Source of the DNA: an uncultured Granulosicoccus sp.
Lineage (GTDB): Bacteria; Pseudomonadota; Gammaproteobacteria; Granulosicoccales; Granulosicoccaceae
Reading direction: 5' to 3'
NCBI GenBank assembly: GCA_947499955.1
Contig: CANMQI010000014.1
Location: 1-64,000 of the forward strand
DNA: 64,000 nucleotides
This document shows, piece after piece, positions 29,485-37,400 of the stretch. Position numbers and translations under genes: made by a program. The notes beneath the pieces were generated by a model. That model was not told the DNA's origin. It searched no databases and saw only the letters and a list, made by a program, of their open reading frames with translations. Every line of letters begins with the position of its first letter. Position 1 is the stretch's first letter.

Positions 29485-29945
29485 GTACAGAGCGGTTTAC
29501 CTCCTGATGGGGAAGAAGGGTTCTTGCTATTGTCGAACCTATGCGATCGGGGCAGGAAGGAGCTCGATTGTATCCCCGAGAGCTTGCCAATATCTACTTG
29601 ACAAGCCGTGGGACCATACGACAAACAGATATAATATGCATTACAATGGCGACTCGCGCCGAAAGCTCATACTTGTGGGTTGCGAGGTGATGCATTGCTC
29701 GACAGGGGTAGAGCATCTGGAAGTAGTTGATCCTCACGGATATAGGCTCGCAATTGTCCAAGGCGGGTTACAGTTTTCATGATGAACTGTCAGCGACCCA
29801 ATTGTCGCTATTGGCTAAACTTGTCTCTTTCATAAAAGTGGAATCTACGACGTGCTCATACTAGTCGAATGAGCCAGAATAGCTATCATCGACAGAAAAT
29901 TGAGTCGTGAAAAGAGATAATTACAACTTGCTATAGGACATTATC
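29485..29945. other. Intergenic region, no gene seen
   Basis: 460 bp. A 136-codon frame (29372-29782) overlaps the end of the GT4 gene, has no recognisable domain and no ribosome-binding site, and is taken as chance. Confidence 0.45.
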
Positions 29946-31331
29946 ATGCATCTTGCCAGAGCGATTTCCGCTTTCGCCATACTCGTGTTCTTTTCGATAT
30001 TCGTGTTCTTGAATACGAAGTCTACGGGGGGATCCGTTGGTGAAGAGTTCATATTTCTGAGTTTGGTCATGTTCGGGATATTAGTGGTAATTTCCGGCAA
30101 CCTCGGAAATTTCTTCTTGTGGCGAATGGCAACAGTACTTATAGCTGTTTTCTTCGTCTACTTTTCAGCCAAATGGTATATGGAAACCGGCAGCACTTAT
30201 GATGTTTGGCGTGTTACGTTGGCAACATCCTCAGGCGTCATTTTCGCGTTTTTCCTTGGTTTGTTTGTATCGCAGGCTCTTTCAGCCATATACGATCTGC
30301 GAAATGACACGCAGGCTAGTGCTGCTTTGTATCTTATGGCTACCTCTTACGCATTGCTGGTACTTGCGTTCGCTGTTATCGCATTTATGGCGCATCGGGG
30401 AAACTTGTCCCGCGATGTTTTTCTTGTTGATGAGATTCAGAGTTACCAGCGAGTAGGTGATCTTTTCTCCATGCAGTTTCTGGCTCTGACTTCGCTGGTT
30501 TGTGTGATAAGTGTGACTTCCAAACGCAAGCGTTTGAACTTCGCGCTTATACCAACCATCATATTGTCCGCTGTATGTGGGCTCTATGCTATAACATCGC
30601 AGCTTCTTGGTAGTAACAAGGGGTTGGTCGTACCTGTTGGTGTTTTTTTCGTATATTTGGCAGTGGTGCTGGCTGGCTCATCCCCCAGACAGAAAATGCG
30701 ACGAACCAGTATTCTCAATATCCTTTTCAGCGGTATGGTATTCAAGTTGCTTTTCGCAAGCCTGATCGGTCTTGTGCTGGTTTTCGCTCTTGGGGAGGCG
30801 TTTTTGCAGGCGTTAGGTGTTGAAACCGAATCTCTTAGAATTACCGGTTTTGGAACTGGTGAGGTCAGTTCCATTGACTCTCGTGGCGAGATATTTGGAA
30901 ATAACTTTTATCTACACTTCATGCAAAGTCCGATATTTGGTAATACGCAAGTAGAACTGATGACGACCGGTCCGGGCACTTATGTTCACAGTACGTTATC
31001 TATCCTTACACACCTTGGTCTGGTTGGTTTTGCGATATTTCTTGGAGTGTTGCTGTCAATCTATCTTGAAATATCCCACTCCTTCAGGGCTAGATTCTCT
31101 TCAATTTTCGGGAACCAGACTTTTAGTTTGTTCAGGCTCCTTTGTCTTTTCGCTGTAATTGTGATGGGGATGTTCTCTGCATTCTTTACATGGATGCCAC
31201 TCTGGTTTGCTTTCGGTTTGTTTGGTAACTGGTATCACCAGATACGCGTAAGCTCTCAAATGTTGGATAAGGAGCGTGTCTCTGGCAGAAGGCGCCGGCA
31301 TCGTAAGTCACGTATTGCTTCCGGTCATTGA
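29946..31331 (+). CDS. Multi-pass membrane protein, probable Wzy-like polymerase
   Basis: Predicted inner-membrane polymerase of lipid-linked repeat units. It has about eleven hydrophobic segments over 461 residues. Near residue 320-345 a periplasmic stretch FGNTQVELMTTGPGTYVHSTLSILTHLG resembles the His-containing loop of O-antigen polymerases when read in parts (YVHSTLSILTHLGLVG). The C-terminus is strongly basic (RRRRHRKSR). ATG at 29946 has an AGGA about nine bases upstream. Family identity is an inference from topology, the loop and context; other EPS membrane proteins remain possible. Confidence 0.68.
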   Translation: MHLARAISAFAILVFFSIFVFLNTKSTGGSVGEEFIFLSLVMFGILVVISGNLGNFFLWRMATVLIAVFFVYFSAKWYMETGSTYDVWRVTLATSSGVIFAFFLGLFVSQALSAIYDLRNDTQASAALYLMATSYALLVLAFAVIAFMAHRGNLSRDVFLVDEIQSYQRVGDLFSMQFLALTSLVCVISVTSKRKRLNFALIPTIILSAVCGLYAITSQLLGSNKGLVVPVGVFFVYLAVVLAGSSPRQKMRRTSILNILFSGMVFKLLFASLIGLVLVFALGEAFLQALGVETESLRITGFGTGEVSSIDSRGEIFGNNFYLHFMQSPIFGNTQVELMTTGPGTYVHSTLSILTHLGLVGFAIFLGVLLSIYLEISHSFRARFSSIFGNQTFSLFRLLCLFAVIVMGMFSAFFTWMPLWFAFGLFGNWYHQIRVSSQMLDKERVSGRRRRHRKSRIASGH

Positions 31332-31649
31332 TGAGTTTTCAGGCTTTTTTAAAGCCTTCAGAATATGATCGCTCGAGTGGGGAGGGTAGAGGCGTCGATA
31401 AAAGCCAAGAACTTCACCCTTGGCAAAGCTAAAATCTTGCTATTGTCAGGGGGGGGCAGGTCTGGTGGCTGAATAACTCTAAATCAAGTTGCGAGTTTGA
31501 TTTGAACTGCGGTCAGCCATATTCGAAATGAATAAAGATCAATTTGGAGCGAGCTTGTTTTATATCAGCGAGGCAAGCTGTGACGGCTAAGGGGAGCCGT
31601 CACAGATGGTTGAGCTTCTATACTTGAAGGATTTGATATTGCAATTGAC
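31332..31649. other. Intergenic region between convergent genes, with hairpins
   Basis: 318 bp between the polymerase-like gene (plus) and the secreted toroid gene (minus). It contains a 7-bp hairpin (AGGCTTT/AAAGCCT, 31341-31357) just after the plus-strand stop, a G8 tract near 31449 and the strong hairpin at 31579-31604. Confidence 0.5.
31579..31604 (-). terminator. Strong 10-bp hairpin, terminator-like, after the toroid gene
   Basis: TGTGACGGCT and AGCCGTCACA form a perfect 10-bp stem with a 6-nt loop, 46 bp beyond the stop of the minus-strand gene at 31650. No U-tract follows on either strand, so intrinsic termination is uncertain; the structure may instead stabilise the mRNA end. Confidence 0.45.
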
Positions 31650-33341
31650 TTAGTTGAGAGTTCCTCCCCCAAGCGCCCACAATAGTCCCCCTGCCATCCA
31701 AGTCGATCGTGAGGGGTTGTTGCCAGTGCTGGAATAAAAGGAGAATGTCGGCTCATGATTGAGAACCATATCGACCCATCTTTCTTTTAGTTCAGGGCTA
31801 ATTGCTGCTCCGAGGCTATGACCAGAAGATGCTGCCAGATGGTGTTGGTTGATCATCCCTGATCCATCTGCATATCCGTTGAAGCCTTCAGGCGATTTGA
31901 ACCAGTTGTAGTCAAGGTGGGATGCATAAGCCGCAATGAATTCGTCTATCAGTCCTACAAAATCATACCCCAACTGTTTTCCACGGAGCACTGCATAAAT
32001 AATGTCACCCGTGTGCGATGTGTCTGCAATTCTACTGGTCGCAGAATTATCCGTATACCAGGGGAAAGTCCTGTCTCCATTCTCTTGCATTCTTATATAG
32101 GTTTTGAATAGATTTGCGAATGGGTGTGCAGTTGAATTCAGCCATGTGTAATACTCATTTTCTCCTGGAGTGTCGTCTGTCTGGTCTAGCCCCATTGCTA
32201 TCACCGCCCATCTTCCAGCAAACCATGATAATTTGGTTTCTCGGTTACTAACGTATACTGCACCATTTGCGCTACGTTGCTTATGCCCATAGCCCCACTT
32301 ATCCCAAACGTGATTTTTTAAAAAATCGCGCCATTCCTTGATTCTTCCGGGGCGATCTCCTTCATATCCTGTGCGATTCATTTCGGTCAACACATCGGCG
32401 ATGCCCATTGCTGCTCTCCATTCGTGGTGGTCGATGTTGAAGAGTTCGCCAATACCGCTGCGCTCTCCCCACCAATCCTTGATGCCATCGCCATTGAGAT
32501 CGGTGCCTGAGTCAATCCAGTTCTGTCCCACCTTGATGGCCTTATCCAGATAGATGGTTTCACTTGTAGTTCGATACATCTGTGCGCCGCCGAGTAGTAT
32601 TTCCGCGCCGTGATACCCATCGTCACTTTTCATGGGAAATTCGATAATCCATTCGTCTAATTTTTCCCATTGCTGGTCTGCAAGTGCTTTGATAGCCATA
32701 TAGTCAGGATCTTTTGTAATTGATCTCGACGAAACCTCCTTGCCACCAGTTGTGTACTCAAATAATAATTCTCGTCTGGAAGCAGGATCGTAGTTGGTGT
32801 CGGGCCACTGCATGAGCAGACCATACCGTCTCTCACCATCCAGCACGTCACCGGTGAATGTGTGGTTTGTAGCGGTACCAATACCGCTTGTATCGAAAAT
32901 CGTGCCGTTACTCCCAGTCACTTTCTGGGTTCTCGCTGCATCACGGTAGACGTGTAGGTCGTAAACAGCACTTGCATTGCTTGTATCTTCCCAAGAAAAA
33001 TCTACTGATGACGAATTGGCAATGTAGCCGACTACAGGCCTCAACAAGGTCAAGCCATTGGTATTGATATCATCTATGGCCTTGTTCGTAACGATGGCGG
33101 CTTCACTTGAATTGAAGCTCACACTAGGTCCTGTTGAGCTACTAGGCGAATTGCCATCACTCTCGGGGAGGGGCGCCATTGTACTATCGAGTTTTCGCAG
33201 ACACAGGGCATAATCTTGGCAATGAGTGCTGCCAGCAATATTGTCACTATAGATGGCTGCGCTTTCAGGCGTATTCGCTGCAGAAATGCCGAAGCTTGTA
33301 ACTGTTGTCAGAAGCGCAATTGGAACAGACAATAATTTCAT
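31650..33341 (-). CDS. Secreted protein of unknown family: Fn3-like plus predicted alpha/alpha-toroid domain
   Basis: Function not recognised. A Sec signal starts at MKLLSVPIALLTTVTSFG; ATG at 33341 is preferred over GTG at 33359 because it gives the cleaner signal. A beta-sandwich-like domain (~100-200: SSVDFSWED, AVYDLHVYRDAARTQKVTG, RYGLLMQWPDT) precedes a helical C-terminal domain (~210-563) with aromatic-rich blocks HHEWRAAMGIADVL, LKNHVWDKWGYG and LSWFAGRWAVIAMGL. Such blocks recall alpha/alpha-toroid polysaccharide lyases or hydrolases, but I cannot name a family. A DLNGDGIKDWW loop looks like a dockerin/EF-hand Ca site. It is related to the lipoprotein at 37401 across both domains. 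Confidence 0.8.
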   Translation of the reverse strand: MKLLSVPIALLTTVTSFGISAANTPESAAIYSDNIAGSTHCQDYALCLRKLDSTMAPLPESDGNSPSSSTGPSVSFNSSEAAIVTNKAIDDINTNGLTLLRPVVGYIANSSSVDFSWEDTSNASAVYDLHVYRDAARTQKVTGSNGTIFDTSGIGTATNHTFTGDVLDGERRYGLLMQWPDTNYDPASRRELLFEYTTGGKEVSSRSITKDPDYMAIKALADQQWEKLDEWIIEFPMKSDDGYHGAEILLGGAQMYRTTSETIYLDKAIKVGQNWIDSGTDLNGDGIKDWWGERSGIGELFNIDHHEWRAAMGIADVLTEMNRTGYEGDRPGRIKEWRDFLKNHVWDKWGYGHKQRSANGAVYVSNRETKLSWFAGRWAVIAMGLDQTDDTPGENEYYTWLNSTAHPFANLFKTYIRMQENGDRTFPWYTDNSATSRIADTSHTGDIIYAVLRGKQLGYDFVGLIDEFIAAYASHLDYNWFKSPEGFNGYADGSGMINQHHLAASSGHSLGAAISPELKERWVDMVLNHEPTFSFYSSTGNNPSRSTWMAGGLLWALGGGTLN

Positions 33342-33644
33342 AGAACATTCACTAAGCACGAGCTCTTCCTTGTTGACGGAGGGCGTGCAGTTTACACTAG
33401 TAAATGCTTTGCACTTGGTCTCAGTTTGTACATCAGAGCTTCACCCGGAAATAAGATACAGGTTTTTGTCAGTAACAAATTTTAGAATCGATACCTGATG
33501 GTGGAAGCAGGAAGTCCGGTTAAACTCAACAGTATTCAGAAACAATGACTATCCGAACTATCGACGCTTGATAGGCTGGTAATTGTTAATGAATTACTCC
33601 AGTAATGAAATCAAGTTCAGCACAGGGATCAAAAAACTGTAATT
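33342..33644. other. Intergenic region up to the IS5-like element
   Basis: 303 bp. No gene seen; probably holds the promoter of the minus-strand toroid gene. An 81-codon plus frame overlapping that gene's start is not credible as coding. Confidence 0.4.
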
Positions 33645-33658
33645 AGTCGATCCTGCCT
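33641..33658. repeat. Left inverted repeat of the IS5-like element (plus AATT)
   Basis: AATTAGTCGATCCTGCCT is the exact reverse complement of 35193-35210. Confidence 0.9.
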
Positions 33659-35206
33659 AACTTAATTCTGCTTTTCGCATCAACAACTTAGCATTAGATC
33701 GACGTGTAAAAATCGCAAGGTTTCGGTACTATAGGGTCGATCCCTTGCAATTTCGCACCGCTCACGTGAAACCAAGAATAGACCCCGCCTCGGATAGTCA
33801 TCAGCAATCACTTTTCGATGCTGGCGCGCCACTTTTGCTTGAATTCATCGATAAGAAGCATGAGTTGGTAAAGCTGGCAGACTCCATCGAATGGGAGACG
33901 TTCGAAAAACACTGGCGCAAACAATTCAGTGATGCCGGTGGACAAATGGCCAATTCTGGTCGGCGCGTGGCTGGCATGCTAATGATCCAGCACATGGAAA
34001 AACTGTCGGATGAAGGCCTGGTTGCACAGTGGGTACTAAATCCGTATTACCAGTACTTTTGCGGTGAAGTTCAGTTTCAACACCGCCGCCCCATCAACCC
34101 AGCCACGTTGGTCAAGTGGCGCAAGCGATAAGGTGAAGAAGGTATAGAGTGGATGTTGACTGCGGTGCTGGAAAGTGCGGTCAAGTGCGGCGCGGTAGAT
34201 GCTCAAAATCTGGCACACGTTTGTGTTGACTCGACGGTGATGGAAAAGAATATCGGCTACCCAGCCGATAGCGGTCTGCTGGAAAAGCTGCGCAAGAAAA
34301 TGGTTGCCTTCATCAAAAAGCAGGAGGAGCTGACAATCCGTCAGAGCTACTCCCGCACAGGACCCAGATTGGCGCAGCAGGTAGGTCGATATGCGCACGC
34401 TAAACAATTCAAGAGAATGCGGAAAGCCCTTAAAAAGCAGAGCAATTGGGTCGGTCGACTACAAAGAGAACTGGAACGACAACTTGACAAGTTTCTTGAC
34501 AATACAACTAAGGAATAGGCCAGAAAATTGATCGATCTGTCAAAGCGCCTGATCTCACAGACGCGCAACCTCAAGAAGAAGGACAAGATTTACGCTTTGC
34601 ATGAATTGGATGTGGATTGCATCTCCAAGGGCAAGGCGAGGAAACGATATGAGTTCGGTGCGAAGGTGGGCATCGTGTGCACTCAGGAAGAAGGATTTGT
34701 TGTGGCTATGAGAAGCTACGCGGGAAATCCTTGTGATGGCTATACACTGGATGACATGCTTTGCCAGGCAGAAACAATCAGCGGTGTAAAACCAAAAACA
34801 GCAGCGGTTGATCTTGGTTATAGAGGACGGAACCAGACCAAGGTGAAAGTCATACACCGTGGCAAGAAATTGAGCTATCGCGATAAGAAACGTCTGAGAC
34901 GTCGCAGCATGGAGGAAGCGATGATCGGGCACATGAAAAACGAAGGACGCCTGGAGCGTTGTCCATTAAAAGGCAAAGACGGCGATGCCATTCATGCTTT
35001 GCTGTGTGGCATCGGTCGGGGCGGCCTTCCGTACAACCTCAGATTGCTGCGTGCCCACTGGCGGGCACTGCTTTTTTGTCTCTTGAAAATGCATCATCAA
35101 TGCCTCAAAAAGATGTTTTCAATGCTGTCGACCGGCATAGTTGCCGCTTTTGTGATGAGAAATATGGGGACTTTGAAGTCTGCCAGATAGTCAGGCAGGA
35201 TCGACT
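33645..35206 (+). mobile_element. IS5-like insertion sequence, complete but decayed
   Basis: Perfect terminal inverted repeats AGTCGATCCTGCCT (33645-33658) and AGGCAGGATCGACT (35193-35206) enclose a transposase pseudogene. AATT on both outer sides (33641-33644, 35207-35210) can be read as a 4-bp target duplication, although because AATT is palindromic it also extends the inverted repeat to 18 bp. The element inserted between the two toroid-domain genes. Confidence 0.85.
33745..35190 (+). pseudogene. IS5-family transposase broken by two in-frame stops
   Basis: Three consecutive segments in one reading frame (33745-34131, 34153-34518, 34528-35190) together make one IS5-family transposase. The DUF772-type N-terminus is seen in VAGMLMIQHMEKLSDEGLVA, and the DDE part in CVDSTVMEKNI, AVDLGYRGRNQ and MEEAMIGHMKNEGRLERC. 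A TAA at 34129 interrupts after LVKWRKR, and a TAG at 34516 after TTKE. The second looks like a single C-to-T change of CAG. Near the end, RGGLP interrupts the usual HALLCG..NLRLL run and may be a small insertion. Suppression or readthrough is not indicated, so it is probably dead. The start is unclear (TTG 33745 or GTG 33766). Confidence 0.88.
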
Positions 35207-35210
35207 AATT
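35193..35210. repeat. Right inverted repeat of the IS5-like element (plus AATT)
   Basis: AGGCAGGATCGACTAATT mirrors the left end at 33641-33658 without mismatch. Confidence 0.9.
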
Positions 35211-35319
35211 AATTTCCCTAAAAAACGGATATACAATATGCGACTAAACCTGCAAGACGTGCATCTATCACGTATTTCGATATTCTGGATCATGCCAAAT
35301 TAAGAGGAGGTTGTTGAAT

Positions 35320-35568
35320 ATGTCGTATGCACAAATAAATATAAAAAGTAGCTATGTTATTGCCTGCGCAATGGCATTGGCCTCACCCTTGGTGAAAAGC
35401 ACGGTTCCGGCAATTCTTGCTGCAATGTTAGTGGTTGTTACTCTGATGTTTTTCGCTCGGCGACATAGTTGGAAATTAGGTTTCATGGCACTATTTGCTT
35501 TGGTTCTGGCAAAAATTGGTATTCTCCTAACTATTCATCCAGCAATACTCAGCAACTACTTCGGATGA
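35320..35568 (+). CDS. Small two-helix membrane protein
   Basis: An 82-residue protein with two hydrophobic helices (about residues 12-28 and 32-47) and a third weaker one (SWKLGFMALFALVLAKIGIL). A perfect AGAGGAGG ribosome-binding site (35303-35310) sits nine bases before ATG 35320, which makes it very likely translated and decides this start over TTG 35311. It lies just downstream of the IS5-like right end and converges on the DMFase-like gene. No family recognised; a role in EPS export or a small regulatory subunit would be a guess. Confidence 0.65.
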   Translation: MSYAQINIKSSYVIACAMALASPLVKSTVPAILAAMLVVVTLMFFARRHSWKLGFMALFALVLAKIGILLTIHPAILSNYFG

Positions 35569-35583
35569 ATAGCTGTTGGCTAT

Positions 35584-35594
35584 GGGGGGGGGGG
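35584..35594. repeat. G11 homopolymer
   Basis: Eleven consecutive G residues between the stop codons of two convergent genes (35568 and 35642). It is outside coding sequence, so length change would not shift a frame. Confidence 0.9.
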
Positions 35595-35641
35595 CATGGT
35601 CCAGTAACATATTCATGATTTGACATGAAACGAGTTGCCGG

Positions 35642-37024
35642 TTAGTCGACGTGACTATTGAAGACGTTAGTGAACAATCTTCTTACATCGGCGTCCATGA
35701 ATATTCCACTGGCAAATGACAGTGATCCAAGGCTTATCAGCCAGCCACCATCGCCCAATTGCCGATACATCAAATCCGCGCCACCTTCGTCTGCATTATT
35801 GCCTGTCGCCAATCGGGTGAATTGATGTGAGAATTTGTTCTTTTTGTCGGTTTCGCCTCCACTTACGCCTCCAGGCTCATCCGGAGACGCGGCGTTGAAA
35901 GTCTTGTGACCGATTATCTTTTTGTCAATTCCATTAAACAGCCAGTGGTGCGGTTTCAAAATGGTCAAAGGAGCATAGGTACCGTAACCAAGGCTGTCGT
36001 AGAAGTTTCCGATACGACCTGTTGTCTCCTTTGTGGAGATTTTCTGCTCTGTGACCAGAAGTCCTTTGTCATATTCATGTACTTTTCTGAATATATTGTT
36101 TCCCCCTGTAAACAAAATTTTTTTGTCCTGGCTTATAAGCAAATCAAGTGACGACAGTGATGCATCCGACCAATACTCACTGTGACCGTTAAAAACGAAC
36201 AGATCATTATTGGAACTGAAAATTTGTTGTGCGAAAGATCGATCATCCATTACACAGTAGTCGAGGCCTTCAGACTCCAGAAAGTCCACAAGAACCCACT
36301 CAAGTTCCAGTAAGTGACTTTGTCCCATATAAAAACGTGAATTTAATTTTCCTATCAGGCCGTTAGCAAAAATTATTGGTTTGCGATATGGGAGATAGAC
36401 TGGAACGCTCTTGAGTTTCGTATCCACTGAGAAAAGCCTAGTGGATATTTGAAAATACAACCACCAGGCTTTATCGATGTAGGTTTCTGCAGTCTTGAGT
36501 CTCCATGAGCGTTGGTCGATATAGTTGCTTTTCACGTAGTGATTGTAGGCGAGCCATGTGTAGGTTGATGCCACCAGTTGTATCCCTTCACATTGTTTGT
36601 CAAATACAATGAATGGTGCAGCAAAGGATTCTAGAGATTCGTCATGTGATTCAAGTAGGTAATAGCCAGAAGATAAATCAGTTGTGTCTAAATCCATAGC
36701 GGGGCCTGCTGGAAAACCTGAGCGATAACTGAAATACGCACTTTCCTCAGATGGTTCTGATGAGGTTAATGTGAGGTCTGCTATCCGCACTTTACGATCT
36801 TCGAGTCGATATATAGTTCCCTTAACGTTATCTAGTCCGTGCATGAATATGTGCAGTGGAGCACCACGTTCTACAGAGTAGGTGTCAAAGTAAATGCCAG
36901 ATTCACTTGCAGGGACTTGCTCCCCTTCAGAAAAAAAACCAAAGGCGATGTATAGATAGGTGCCCAGAACAGCGCTCAGTATGAGTAATGAGGCTGTTCG
37001 AATGGATTTTGTCAGTCGTGTCAT
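35642..37024 (-). CDS. Membrane-anchored protein with N,N-dimethylformamidase-beta-like C-terminal domain
   Basis: An N-terminal membrane helix (about residues 9-29, SLLILSAVLGTYLYIAFGF) is followed by a periplasmic region: an N-terminal beta-rich part, then the DMFase large-subunit-like domain with ASTYTWLAYNHY, LEWVLVDFLESEGLDYCVMDD, FVFNGHSEYWS and KKILFTGGNNIFRKV. The glutamine-amidotransferase-like fold of this family and the conserved H-x-E-Y-W block suggest hydrolysis of an amide or a glycan-related bond, but the true substrate in polysaccharide loci is unknown. DMFase itself is cytoplasmic, so the anchor is unusual. It lies between the two toroid-domain genes. Confidence 0.72.
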   Translation of the reverse strand: MTRLTKSIRTASLLILSAVLGTYLYIAFGFFSEGEQVPASESGIYFDTYSVERGAPLHIFMHGLDNVKGTIYRLEDRKVRIADLTLTSSEPSEESAYFSYRSGFPAGPAMDLDTTDLSSGYYLLESHDESLESFAAPFIVFDKQCEGIQLVASTYTWLAYNHYVKSNYIDQRSWRLKTAETYIDKAWWLYFQISTRLFSVDTKLKSVPVYLPYRKPIIFANGLIGKLNSRFYMGQSHLLELEWVLVDFLESEGLDYCVMDDRSFAQQIFSSNNDLFVFNGHSEYWSDASLSSLDLLISQDKKILFTGGNNIFRKVHEYDKGLLVTEQKISTKETTGRIGNFYDSLGYGTYAPLTILKPHHWLFNGIDKKIIGHKTFNAASPDEPGGVSGGETDKKNKFSHQFTRLATGNNADEGGADLMYRQLGDGGWLISLGSLSFASGIFMDADVRRLFTNVFNSHVD

Positions 37025-37400
37025 CAGCTTCAGGTATGTCCCTATACATTGAAATTATGACACATATTCAGTGTACATCAATAGTCCCCTAGGCTGTTTA
37101 GCAGATAATGATATTGTCATTTAGAATGAAAAAGTTAGTAGAGGCCGAGATTCATTCGTTTGCGCTCCAGAAAGTTCACGGTGCATGGTGCTCATCATCC
37201 GTGATGAGCGTAGTGCGCTAGTTATTTATAAGAGAGGTAAAATTTCATGGTTAATGTAGAGTGCCTTATAACGGCAAGGCTGTGGATGGTCACCAGAACC
37301 TCGGTTTCGCCGCCCACCAGCCTTGCTATCTTCCTTCGTAGGCGTATAAAAAGAGCTTCAAGTTAGGAAGTTCTTGCGCTTATTATTCACACCCTGGCGA
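37025..37400. other. Intergenic region with two hairpins
   Basis: 375 bp between two minus-strand genes. An 8-bp hairpin GCTCATCA/TGATGAGC (37190-37209, 4-nt loop) and a longer-range stem GCAAGGCTG/CAGCCTTGC (37274-37282 with 37318-37326) lie downstream of the lipoprotein gene. The latter may be its transcript end. No gene seen. Confidence 0.45.

Noticed and set aside
29372..29782. 136-codon plus frame overlapping the end of a GT4 gene
   Set aside because: No domain, no ribosome-binding site, and its first third is the GT4 gene in another frame.
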